Positions 1-6,636 of a stretch of 11,141 nucleotides of DNA are shown one piece after another. How positions within the stretch are numbered: position 1 is the first letter of the stretch; each line of letters opens with the position of its first letter. The notes beneath the pieces were generated by a model. The model saw nothing but the letters and a program-made list of their open reading frames with translations. It was not told where the DNA came from and did no database searches. Made by a program: the position numbers and the translations under genes. The DNA comes from an uncultured Acetatifactor sp. (GTDB lineage: Bacteria > Bacillota > Clostridia > Lachnospirales > Lachnospiraceae), in contig CAJUGL010000084.1 in assembly GCA_910586515.1 (NCBI GenBank), positions 1 through 11,141 of the forward strand, written 5' to 3'.

Positions 1-282
1 CAGTCCGTGGGCATGACCAAGCGCCAGCTGCGGAAGATGCTGATTTGTGAGGGGCTGGATTACGCGGCGATCACGCTGATGGTTTCTTATCTTGTCAGCG
101 CTCTGGCTGTTGGGATCGGTGTCCGCGCCATGACAGCCAATGAGTTCAGCACGTTCCATTTTACCCTGATGCCGCTGATGATTTGCACCCCTGTCCTCCT
201 GGCATTTGCGGTGCTGATTCCGTTTCTCTGTTTCAAGAATCTGGAAAAGCAAAGTATTGTTGAGCGATTGAGAACAGAATAA
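1..282 (+). CDS. ABC transporter permease, FtsX-like, C-terminal fragment (5' end outside window)
   Basis: This is the C-terminal part of an integral membrane permease of the FtsX/MacB-like superfamily, which works with a cytoplasmic ATPase in export, lipoprotein release or peptide resistance. The frame is open from the first base and reads QSVGMTKRQLRKMLICEG. That matches the conserved cytoplasmic segment of FtsX domains, where a GMTxxQ stretch precedes the penultimate membrane helix. Two hydrophobic segments follow, roughly codons 20-43 and 53-76. The protein ends in a short basic/acidic tail, SIVERLRTE, typical of the end of these permeases. An internal GTG at 7 is almost certainly not the start. 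The partner ATPase and any two-component system would lie upstream, outside the window. The substrate cannot be told from this fragment. Confidence 0.85.
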   Translation, partial: QSVGMTKRQLRKMLICEGLDYAAITLMVSYLVSALAVGIGVRAMTANEFSTFHFTLMPLMICTPVLLAFAVLIPFLCFKNLEKQSIVERLRTE

Positions 283-289
283 TAGAATG

Positions 290-307
290 ATCTGCCGTAA
301 AGCAGAT
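290..307 (+). repeat. Small hairpin after the permease stop
   Basis: A 6-bp perfect inverted repeat (ATCTGC / GCAGAT) with a 6-base loop lies 7 bases after the permease stop codon. No T-run follows, so it is not a terminator alone. It may protect the 3' end of the transcript or be chance. Confidence 0.3.
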
Positions 308-329
308 ACATTTCCATGGGCCTGTGAAG

Positions 330-376
330 CGGCGGTTTTGAGAAAATCAGAGCCGCCGTTTCTTTTTCGTTTTCTT
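330..376 (+). terminator. Rho-independent terminator of the permease gene
   Basis: Bases 330-340 pair with 348-358 (11 bp including two G-U pairs, core CGGCGG/CCGCCG) around a 7-base loop. A T-rich tract (359-376, broken by C and G) follows. This should end transcription coming from the permease. It sits only about 10 bases before the first codon available to the next reading frame, so that frame has no visible promoter of its own. Confidence 0.85.
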
Positions 377-386
377 AGTCCGGGGA

Positions 387-1709
387 TTGGAGCAAATACA
401 GGAAAGCGCGGAAGAAACTGGGACGGAGAGCGGGGAGGCTCCGGCTGATGAGAGAGGGGAAACCGAAAATGTTCAGACACCGCAGGAGGACGAAGCTCTT
501 CCCTCCGGAAGCGAAGAGAACCTTCCAACAGAGAACGGCGGTCTTTTGTTCGCTGACGGACAGTACATGCCTTTTGGGGAAGCGGCAGACGGGACAGAGG
601 ATGGATTGCCTCAGGAAGAAGCCGGTGCCAATGCGGAAGATGAAAGGGCTGTTGTTTTTGCTGAAGGGGATATTGCCAGCGGCAGTTATGAGAATGTGGA
701 GTGGATTATTGATGCGTCCGGGAAGCTGACGGTGAGCGGGACCGGAGATTATGCGGGTCCCGGACTCTATGGCCGTAACCGTAGCCCCTGGTATCCGTAC
801 CGATTACAGATTATTTCCGCAGAAGTAAATATGTCGGGAATGCATCGTACGTTCTATGGTTGCAAAAATCTGGTAAGTGTGGATGTACGCAATTTTGACA
901 CAAGTGAAGTGACTGACATGGGCAGTATGTTTTGCGGGTGTTATAGCTTGGCTGACATTGATGTAAGTCATTTTTCTACAACCAAAGTAAAAAATATGAG
1001 TGGTATGTTTTTTCTTGGGGGTGATTGGGATGAAGGAACTGAGACAGGTAGCGGCTATAGTCCATTGGAAGTATTAGATGTAAGCAATTTTGACACAACA
1101 AATGTGGAAACCATGAGATATATGTTTGGTGGCTGTACAAGTTTGACAAACTTGGAAGTGGGCAATTTCAATACCAGCAACGTGACAGACATGCGCTATA
1201 TGTTTAGTAGCTGCAGTGGCCTGACAGAGTTGGATTTATCCAGTTTCGATACCAGTAAGGTGACGGAGATGGGGGAATTTGTTTGGCAGTGTGATTCTCT
1301 GCAGACGATACGTGCACCCAGGATAATGGGGAGCGCTGCGATACGGTTGCCGGATATATTTATTGACCCGGACGGGAAAGAGACACAGGAGCTGACAGCG
1401 GATTTTGTCAATATGGTTCTGACAAAAGCGCCGTATGAAGCCGTTCTGTCCGATGGCGGGAGCCTTGAATTGGTATCTGGGGCGCTGCCTGCAGGTCTGG
1501 AATTGACGGAAGATGCCGCAGCGAACCCGGAGACCGGAAATGCGGGGCTCACCACCTCTTACACGGTGGCAGCCGGAGACAATCTGTATAAAATCTCCTA
1601 TAAAGTATACGGAACGGGCGGACGCTGGAATGAGATCTATCTGGCCAATAAGAAAGTCATCGCCAATCCCGGGAGGATTTATGCGGGACAGGTTCTGAGG
1701 ATTCCGTAA
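387..1709 (+). pseudogene. BspA-type leucine-rich-repeat protein with C-terminal LysM, apparently 5'-truncated
   Basis: The frame encodes a surface-type protein. Residues about 1-100 are a low-complexity acidic linker. Residues about 149-310 carry BspA/DUF285-type leucine-rich repeats of the form NFDTSxVTDMxxMFxxCxxL, with a 26-residue period. Residues about 391-440 form a LysM peptidoglycan-binding domain (YTVAAGDNLYKI ... YAGQVLRIP). Proteins like this are normally secreted and bound to the cell wall. Here there is no signal peptide. The only start available is a TTG at 387 with no good ribosome binding site. The frame stays open upstream only to about 342, inside the previous gene's terminator hairpin, and that stretch does not look coding. 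I infer that the gene lost its 5' end, making it a silent remnant or donor copy. An unusual intact gene or an assembly join remains possible. The domain calls are firm; the expression status is not. Confidence 0.7.
891..1275 (+). repeat. 26-residue (78-bp) leucine-rich repeat units inside the BspA-type gene
   Basis: Five units begin at 891, 969, 1086, 1164 and 1242, each opening with an N/H/S-F-(D/S/N)-T motif. Four spacings would be expected: three are exactly 78 bp and one (969 to 1086) is 117 bp. The longer one contains a 13-residue acidic/glycine insertion (around GGDWDEGTETGSG). The units are similar at the protein level but diverged in DNA. The stretch from about 880 to 1180 is visibly more AT-rich than the flanking parts of the same gene. 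Confidence 0.75.
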
Positions 1710-1749
1710 GTGCGGATAATCATAAATGGAAAACCGTAAAACGTAACAA

Positions 1750-1790
1750 TATAGCCGCCCTGACAGCAATGCGCAGTCAGGGCGGCTATA
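1750..1790. terminator. Strong hairpin between convergent genes, probable terminator
   Basis: Bases 1750-1764 and 1776-1790 form a perfect 15-bp inverted repeat (TATAGCCGCCCTGAC and its complement) with an 11-base loop. On the minus strand it is followed by a fairly T-rich stretch (ATTGTTACGTTTT), so it can terminate the flagellin transcript. On the plus strand the downstream sequence is A-rich, so plus-strand termination would be weaker. Confidence 0.65.
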
Positions 1791-1805
1791 GAGAAAGCAT
1801 GTATA

Positions 1806-1883
1806 CTGCAGACCGTCTGGATTTGCAGTGATGCCCCGGGAAAGTACCTGGCTGGCGGTCTGCAGTCGGGTTGTACTGCAAAT
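1806..1883 (-). repeat. Two interlocking inverted repeats in the flagellin 3' region
   Basis: Arm A (1806-1815, CTGCAGACCG) is perfectly complementary to A' (1856-1865). Arm B (1821-1829, ATTTGCAGT) is perfectly complementary to B' (1875-1883). The order A-B-A'-B' means the two stems cross, as in an H-type pseudoknot, so they either form together or compete. The element lies 21 bases past the flagellin stop codon, ahead of the terminator hairpin on the same transcript. Its role is unknown. It could be a 3' UTR regulatory or stability element. Confidence 0.5.
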
Positions 1884-1904
1884 TTAATCGGCGTGCAATA
1901 TAGA

Positions 1905-2666
1905 TTACTGGAACAGTTTCAGCACCATGGAATCCTGGTTCATCTGCTTTTTCAGCATCAGGTTCCGGTACTCGCTCAGCAGATCTTCTTTCTTCTTCTC
2001 GGAGATTGCCTTGGGCATATCCAGATCCTCGATCCGGCTTCTGGAGCTGAGCTGCTCAAGAGCGCCCACGGAATTGTTGTTGATGGTATGCTCCAGACGG
2101 TTGGTGGAAGCCCCCAGGGTTCCTCTCTGCTGAGATACCATTTCCATGGCGTGATCAATGTCGTCCAGGCTGAAGTTTCCCTTGGTTACGTCAAAATCCG
2201 CAATGCCAAGCGCCTCCAGGGTGGAGTTTGCCATGCCGATTTTCATGCCACTGCCGTCCGGATTGGTGGCCAGATGCATATCCGCCATGCTGCCGTCCAG
2301 GAGTTTCTGCTCGTTCAGTGACGTGGTCTTGGCCATGGACTGAATGCCTTCCTTCAGCTGATCGATCTCATTCTGATAATATTTCTTGTCAGAAGCGGAG
2401 GACAGACCGCTCATGGAACGCATGGCGAGATCGCGGATTCTCTGCAGATAATCCATCACGCCGCCCAGGGCGCCGTCAGCCACGTTCAGGGCGCCGATGC
2501 CTTCTTTGGCGTTCTGAGTACCTACATTCAGGCCGGTCTCTTCCTTTTTCATCTTTTGACCGATGGCAAGTCCTGCTGCGTCGTCAGCCGCGGTATTGAT
2601 CCGCTTGCCGCTGGAAATGTGGGAATAAGTATCATATATTCCATTTCTTGCAGATATGGTATTCAT
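1905..2666 (-). CDS. Short orphan flagellin, domains D0/D1 only, shortened N-terminus
   Basis: This is a flagellin-family protein, normally exported by the flagellar type III apparatus and polymerised into the filament. Residues 18-35 read SSGKRINTAADDAAGLAI, the family signature. Residues 74-82 (LQRIRDLAM) and 98-101 (QNEI) match the D1 helices. The C-terminus keeps SRIEDLDM and ends VLKLFQ, like the usual C-terminal D0 helix. At 253 residues there is no room for D2/D3. The N-terminus is about 15 residues shorter than Salmonella FliC before the DDAAG motif, so most of the first D0 helix is missing. The ATG at 2666 is well supported by AAGGAGGTG seven bases upstream, so this is not a misplaced start. 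No flagellar, chaperone, csrA or fliW gene is nearby. It may be a minor filament protein, a non-filament secreted flagellin, or a relict. Confidence 0.93.
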   Translation of the reverse strand: MNTISARNGIYDTYSHISSGKRINTAADDAAGLAIGQKMKKEETGLNVGTQNAKEGIGALNVADGALGGVMDYLQRIRDLAMRSMSGLSSASDKKYYQNEIDQLKEGIQSMAKTTSLNEQKLLDGSMADMHLATNPDGSGMKIGMANSTLEALGIADFDVTKGNFSLDDIDHAMEMVSQQRGTLGASTNRLEHTINNNSVGALEQLSSRSRIEDLDMPKAISEKKKEDLLSEYRNLMLKKQMNQDSMVLKLFQ

Positions 2667-2673
2667 AAATACA

Positions 2674-2682
2674 CCTCCTTTT
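2674..2682 (-). promoter_or_regulatory. Ribosome binding site of the flagellin gene
   Basis: AAGGAGGTG on the minus strand is close to a full anti-Shine-Dalgarno match, seven bases before the ATG. It fixes the start at 2666, which matters because the encoded N-terminus is unusually short for a flagellin. Confidence 0.8.
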
Positions 2683-2712
2683 TAAAACATACTTCTGCAT
2701 CCCTGCGCTATT

Positions 2713-2741
2713 ATTATATAATTTTTTCCAAAAGATTTCAA
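2713..2741 (-). promoter_or_regulatory. Sigma-A-type promoter for the flagellin gene
   Basis: On the minus strand, TTGAAA (2741-2736) is followed after exactly 17 bases by TATAAT (2718-2713). This is a near-consensus vegetative promoter and gives a leader of about 40 bases before the ATG at 2666. I did not see a convincing sigma-28 (flagellar) promoter. This suggests expression under the housekeeping sigma factor rather than the flagellar cascade. Confidence 0.75.
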
Positions 2742-2761
2742 CTAATTCTTCCCATATTCTA

Positions 2762-2790
2762 TTGCAAAATAGAAGGCAGCCGTGTAAGAT
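2762..2790 (+). promoter_or_regulatory. Possible promoter of the purine gene pair
   Basis: TTGCAA (2762-2767), a 17-base spacer and TAAGAT (2785-2790) give a moderate sigma-A match. Transcription would start near 2797, only a few bases before the GAGGAGG ribosome binding site at 2801-2807, which makes a very short leader. It lies back to back with the flagellin promoter. I see no purine riboswitch, since there is no room for one. Confidence 0.4.
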
Positions 2791-2814
2791 AAAGGAAAAT
2801 GAGGAGGATGTCAT

Positions 2815-3522
2815 ATGCTGAAATTGGAACAGGAACTGAAGAAAAATACCTATCCCGGAAGAGGAATCGTCATCGGACGTTCGGATGACGGCAGAAGCGC
2901 GGTAATCGCGTATTTCATTATGGGAAGGAGCGTAAACAGCCGCAATCGAGTCTTTGTCACCCAGGGGGAGGGAATCCGTACCCAGGCCTATGACCCGGCC
3001 AAGCTGGCAGACCCCAGCCTGATTATCTATGCGCCGGTCAGGGTGCGCGGAAACGACATTATTGTCACAAACGGCGATCAGACAGATACGGTTTATGAGG
3101 GTCTGGAGAAGGGGCTGACCTTTGAGCAGTCTCTGCGCAGCCGGGAGTTTGAGCCGGACGGACCCAATTACACCCCCAGGATTTCCGGGCTGGCCCATTT
3201 GGAAAACGGAGAATTTGACTTTGCGATGTCCATTTTAAAGAGCAATGAGGGAGATCCTTCCTGCTGCTGCAGGCACACCTTCTCCTATGACCGTCCGGCG
3301 GCGGGAGAGGGCCGCTTTATTCATACTTATATGCATGACGGAGAGCCTCTGCCCAGCTTTCAGGGAGAACCCAAAAGGGTAGTCATCGAGGGCGGCATTG
3401 ACAGTTTTACGGACATGCTCTGGGAAAGTCTGAACCAGGAGAACAAGGTGTCTTTATTTGTCCGGTTTATCGATCTGGCCACGGGAAATCAGGAGACTCG
3501 TATAGTCAATAAGAATCAGTGA
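2815..3522 (+). CDS. IMP cyclohydrolase, PurO-like (stand-alone)
   Basis: This protein is predicted to close FAICAR to inosine 5'-monophosphate, the last step of de novo purine synthesis, in the cytosol. The 235-residue sequence resembles the IMP cyclohydrolase (PurO/COG3363-like) family, which is unrelated to the N-terminal half of bifunctional bacterial PurH. Recognisable stretches are the N-terminal YPGRGIVIGRSDDGRSAVIAYFIMGRS, the middle FEPDGPNYTPRISG, and CCCRHTFSYDRPAAGEGRFIHTY. The start ATG has GAGGAGG seven bases upstream. The stop is 30 bases before the AICAR formyltransferase gene, so the two are almost certainly cotranscribed and supply the two activities that PurH usually fuses. 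The cysteine triplet at about 144-146 is unusual to see. The family call comes from recognition of the sequence style plus the telling neighbour; I could not run a profile search. Confidence 0.85.
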   Translation: MLKLEQELKKNTYPGRGIVIGRSDDGRSAVIAYFIMGRSVNSRNRVFVTQGEGIRTQAYDPAKLADPSLIIYAPVRVRGNDIIVTNGDQTDTVYEGLEKGLTFEQSLRSREFEPDGPNYTPRISGLAHLENGEFDFAMSILKSNEGDPSCCCRHTFSYDRPAAGEGRFIHTYMHDGEPLPSFQGEPKRVVIEGGIDSFTDMLWESLNQENKVSLFVRFIDLATGNQETRIVNKNQ

Positions 3523-3552
3523 AACACGAGAGGAGAAAGGAGCGGAAAAGAG

Positions 3553-4731
3553 ATGAAAGAAATTGCGTTAAAATATGGATGTAATCCCAATCAAAAGCCT
3601 TCCAGAATTTATATGGAGGACGGCAGCGAGCTTCCTGTGGAGGTATTGAACGGCAGACCAGGCTATATCAATTTTCTGGATGCCTTTAACGGGTGGCAGC
3701 TGGTGAAGGAGCTGAAGGAGGCCACAGGGCTGCCTGCCGCGGCATCCTTTAAACATGTGTCTCCCGCAGGGGCCGCAGTGGGACTGCCTCTTGACGAGAG
3801 TCTGGCGAAGATTTACTGGGTGGACGATCTGGGGGAGCTTTCCCCTTTGGCCTGCGCCTATGCCAGAGCCAGAGGCGCGGACAGAATGTCTTCCTTCGGA
3901 GATTTCATCGCCCTGTCGGATGTCTGTGACAGAGATACGGCGAAGCTGATCAAGAGGGAAGTGTCTGACGGCTGTATTGCTCCGGGTTACACGGAGGAGG
4001 CGCTGGCGCTGCTGAAGGCGAAGAAAGGCGGGAATTACAATGTGATTCAGATCGACGCCTCCTATGTTCCCGCCCCCGTAGAGAGGAAGCAGGTCTACGG
4101 CATCACTTTTGAACAGGGCAGAAACGAGCTGGATGTAAACGGGGATCTGCTGTCCGACATTGTCACGGTCAATCGGGAGATACCCGAGGCGGCGCTTACG
4201 GACATGAAGATTGCCCTGATTACGCTGAAGTATACCCAGTCCAACTCAGTCTGCTACGTAAAGGGCGGCCAGGCCATCGGCATCGGCGCGGGTCAGCAGT
4301 CCCGTATCCACTGCACCAGGCTGGCGGGCACCAAGGCGGATAACTGGTTCCTGCGTCAGTCTCCCCAGGTGCTGGGTCTGCAGTTCGTGGACAAGCTGGC
4401 CAGGCCGGACCGGGACAACGCCATTGATGTCTACATCGGAGACGAGTACATGGACGTGCTGGCGGACGGCGCCTGGGAGAAGATCTTCAAGGTGAAGCCT
4501 CCTGTTTTCACCAGGGAGGAGAAGCGGGCATGGCTGGACGGCATGCAGGAAGTCACCTTGGGATCCGACGCTTTCTTTCCGTTTTCGGACAATATCGAGA
4601 GGGCGCACAAGAGCGGCGTGAAATACATTGCCCAGCCGGGCGGCTCCGTCCGGGATGACGCGGTGATAGAATGCTGCGATAAATACGGCATGGTGATGGC
4701 ATTCACGGGAATCCGTCTGTTCCACCATTAA
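3553..4731 (+). CDS. AICAR formyltransferase, single-domain (PurH C-terminal type)
   Basis: This enzyme transfers the formyl group of 10-formyltetrahydrofolate to AICAR, giving FAICAR, the penultimate step to IMP. The whole 392-residue protein corresponds to the transformylase part of PurH; the MGS-like cyclohydrolase domain is absent. Visible landmarks are KYGCNPNQKPS at the N-terminus, the catalytic-type Lys67-His68 in FKHVSPAGAAVG, the DCIAPGY-like segment (GCIAPGYTEEAL, around 138-149), SNSVCYVKGGQAIGIGAGQQSR in the middle, and a C-terminal GSVRDDAVIECCDKYGMVMAFTGIRLFHH ending typical of the family. The missing cyclohydrolase is provided by the gene 30 bases upstream. The start has AAAGGAG about 10 bases before the ATG. 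No strong terminator follows. The next gene has its own promoter, though some readthrough is likely. Confidence 0.93.
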   Translation: MKEIALKYGCNPNQKPSRIYMEDGSELPVEVLNGRPGYINFLDAFNGWQLVKELKEATGLPAAASFKHVSPAGAAVGLPLDESLAKIYWVDDLGELSPLACAYARARGADRMSSFGDFIALSDVCDRDTAKLIKREVSDGCIAPGYTEEALALLKAKKGGNYNVIQIDASYVPAPVERKQVYGITFEQGRNELDVNGDLLSDIVTVNREIPEAALTDMKIALITLKYTQSNSVCYVKGGQAIGIGAGQQSRIHCTRLAGTKADNWFLRQSPQVLGLQFVDKLARPDRDNAIDVYIGDEYMDVLADGAWEKIFKVKPPVFTREEKRAWLDGMQEVTLGSDAFFPFSDNIERAHKSGVKYIAQPGGSVRDDAVIECCDKYGMVMAFTGIRLFHH

Positions 4732-4740
4732 TATAAGTAC

Positions 4741-4773
4741 CAACAAATTTCGGGAATATACTGAATTTTGTTG
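4741..4773 (+). repeat. AT-rich inverted repeat running into the glnS -35 box
   Basis: CAACAAA (4741-4747) and TTTGTTG (4767-4773) are perfect complements, separated by 19 bases. The right arm overlaps the -35 element (4771-4776) of the glnS promoter. It could be a repressor site, a weak end structure for the purine transcript (no T-run follows), or chance. Confidence 0.3.
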
Positions 4774-4800
4774 AAAGATATGGCGGCAATGTGATATAAT
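4771..4800 (+). promoter_or_regulatory. Promoter of glnS (extended -10)
   Basis: TTGAAA (4771-4776), an 18-base spacer and a perfect TATAAT (4795-4800) preceded by TGA form an extended -10 sigma-A promoter. The leader to the ATG at 4851 is only about 44 bases, too short for a T-box, so glutaminyl-tRNA feedback of that kind is not expected here. Confidence 0.8.
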
Positions 4801-4850
4801 GAGCCACATCAAATACCATAGACGTCACAGGAAAGGCAAGGACTTGACAG

Positions 4851-6518
4851 ATGAGCGAGACAGAATCCAGGAATTTTATAGAAATGATCATTGATAAGGA
4901 TCTGGCGGAGGGGACCTGCGATACGGTGCATACCCGTTTCCCGCCGGAACCCAACGGTTATCTCCATATAGGCCATGCCAAGAGCATACTTTTGAACTAC
5001 GGCCTGGCTCAGAAGTATCAGGGAAAGTTCAACATGCGTTTTGACGACACTAATCCCACCAAGGAAGACATTGAGTTCGTGGAGTCGATCAAGGAGGATA
5101 TACAATGGCTGGGCGCCGACTGGGAGGACAGATTGTTTTTCGCCTCCGATTACTTCGGGCAGATGTACGAGGCGGCGGTGAAGCTGATCAAGAAAGGGAA
5201 GGCCTATGTGTCGGATCTGACGGCAGAGCAGATTCGGGAATATCGGGGAAGTCTCACCGAGCCAGGCAGGGATGATCCGTATAATGCGCGCACAGTGGAG
5301 GAGAATCTCCGGCTGTTTGAGGAGATGAAGGCCGGGAAATACGCTGACGGTGAGAAGGTGCTGCGGGCCCGCATTGACATGGCTTCTCCGAATATCAATA
5401 TGCGGGATCCGGTTATCTACAGGGTAGCGCATATGAATCATCACAATACCGGAGATACATGGTGCATCTACCCCATGTACGATTTCGCCCATCCCATCGA
5501 GGATGCCATAGAGGGAATCACCCATTCTATCTGTACCCTGGAGTTCGAGGACCACAGGCCTCTCTATGACTGGGTTGTGCGGGAGCTGGAGTATCCGCAT
5601 CCGCCGAAGCAGATTGAGTTCGCCAAGCTGTATCTGAAAAACGTGGTGACCGGCAAGCGCTATATTAAAAAGCTGGTGCAGGAGAACATCGTGGACGGCT
5701 GGGACGATCCCAGGCTGGTATCCATCGCGGCTCTGCGGAGGAGAGGCTTTACGCCGGAATCCATCAAGATGTTCGTGGAGCTCTGCGGCGTCTCAAAGGC
5801 GCATTCGGTGGCGGATTACGCTATGCTGGAGTATTGCATCCGGGAGGATCTGAAGGGGAAGGCGCCCAGGATGATGGCGGTGCTGGACCCTGTGAAACTG
5901 ATTATTGACAATTATCCCGAAGGGGAGACGGAAGAGCTGACCGTGGGGAATAATCCTGAGAACGAGGCCCTTGGCAGCAGGAAAGTGCCCTTTGGGAGAG
6001 AGCTGTATATCGAGAGAGAAGATTTTATGGAGGAGCCGCCCAAAAAGTATTTCCGCATGTTTCCCGGCAATGAAGTCCGTCTCATGAACGCGTATTTTGT
6101 GAAGTGCACAGGCTGTGTCAAGGATGAGTCGGGAGAAGTCACGGAGGTCCACTGTACCTATGACCCTGCTTCCAGAGGGGGCAACAGTCCGGACGGCAGG
6201 AAGGTAAAGGGCACGATTCACTGGGTGGCTGCGGAGACTGCCGTGCCTGCTCAGGTGAGGCTGTACGAGAACATAATCGACGAGGACAAGGGTGTATACA
6301 ACGAGGACGGAAGCCTGAATCTGAGTGACAATTCCCTCACCGTACTGAGGGAATGCCGTCTGGAACCCGCTTTTGCAGGCGCGGTGAGTCCGGCCCGGTA
6401 TCAGTTTGTGCGTCAGGGTTTTTTCTGCGTAGACGCAAAGGACTCCAGGCCGGATGCGCTGGTGTTTAACCGGATCGTGTCCCTGAAGAGTTCCTATGTG
6501 CTGCCGAAACAGGAATAG
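4851..6518 (+). CDS. glnS: Glutaminyl-tRNA synthetase
   Basis: This class Ib aminoacyl-tRNA synthetase joins glutamine to tRNA-Gln in the cytosol. The 555-residue length matches bacterial GlnRS. The N-terminal Rossmann domain carries TRFPPEPNGYLHIGHAKS, with the HIGH motif at 39-42, then MRFDDTNP. WCIYPMYDFAHPIEDAIEGITHSICTLEFEDHRPLYDW is the tRNA acceptor/glutamine site region that separates GlnRS from GluRS. The second signature lies at 265-270 and reads VVTGKR instead of the usual VMSKR, with GWDDPRL following. The C-terminal half holds the two anticodon-binding beta-barrels (PFGRELYIEREDF ... RLMNAY ... GTIHWV). AAGGA eight bases before the ATG supports the start. Many Firmicutes lack GlnRS and use GluRS plus GatCAB instead; Clostridia that carry glnS probably acquired it. 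No terminator separates it from the following DUF2225 gene. Confidence 0.96.
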   Translation: MSETESRNFIEMIIDKDLAEGTCDTVHTRFPPEPNGYLHIGHAKSILLNYGLAQKYQGKFNMRFDDTNPTKEDIEFVESIKEDIQWLGADWEDRLFFASDYFGQMYEAAVKLIKKGKAYVSDLTAEQIREYRGSLTEPGRDDPYNARTVEENLRLFEEMKAGKYADGEKVLRARIDMASPNINMRDPVIYRVAHMNHHNTGDTWCIYPMYDFAHPIEDAIEGITHSICTLEFEDHRPLYDWVVRELEYPHPPKQIEFAKLYLKNVVTGKRYIKKLVQENIVDGWDDPRLVSIAALRRRGFTPESIKMFVELCGVSKAHSVADYAMLEYCIREDLKGKAPRMMAVLDPVKLIIDNYPEGETEELTVGNNPENEALGSRKVPFGRELYIEREDFMEEPPKKYFRMFPGNEVRLMNAYFVKCTGCVKDESGEVTEVHCTYDPASRGGNSPDGRKVKGTIHWVAAETAVPAQVRLYENIIDEDKGVYNEDGSLNLSDNSLTVLRECRLEPAFAGAVSPARYQFVRQGFFCVDAKDSRPDALVFNRIVSLKSSYVLPKQE

Positions 6519-6636
6519 CACAGGAAGGCATAGGGAGAGAGGCGGAAAGAGGGACCTGGAAAGCGCGCAGGAGCCGGAGAAAGGGGCCTGAACAGTTCCA
6601 GAGACATGCAGGAGACCGCGCAGGATGGAGGAGAAC
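6519..6636 (+). other. Purine-rich gap between glnS and the DUF2225 gene
   Basis: About 118 bases on the plus strand are very rich in A and G, with repeated AGGAG/GCGCAGGA-like words. I see no terminator and no convincing promoter. A weak long-range pairing (CTGGAA near 6556 with TTCCAG near 6597) is present. The simplest reading is a transcribed spacer joining glnS to the downstream genes. Confidence 0.4.

Noticed and set aside
891..1275. CRISPR-like or tandem DNA repeat array
   Set aside because: The periodicity is coding (26 residues, BspA-type repeats) and the DNA copies are diverged. There is no repeat-spacer pattern.
1236..1769. Minus-strand open frame of 177 codons opposite the LysM region
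   Set aside because: It overlaps a clear LysM domain on the plus strand and the probable terminator hairpin, with no protein features of its own.
4246..4812. Minus-strand open frame of 188 codons over the AICAR formyltransferase gene
   Set aside because: It lies opposite conserved enzyme sequence and no motif is visible.
4801..4850. T-box or other riboswitch leader for glnS
   Set aside because: The leader is only about 44 bases, with no space for a T-box specifier stem and antiterminator.
6625..6636. Upstream ATG for the DUF2225 protein
   Set aside because: GGAGGAG, the best ribosome binding site, lies within these codons and serves the ATG at 6637.
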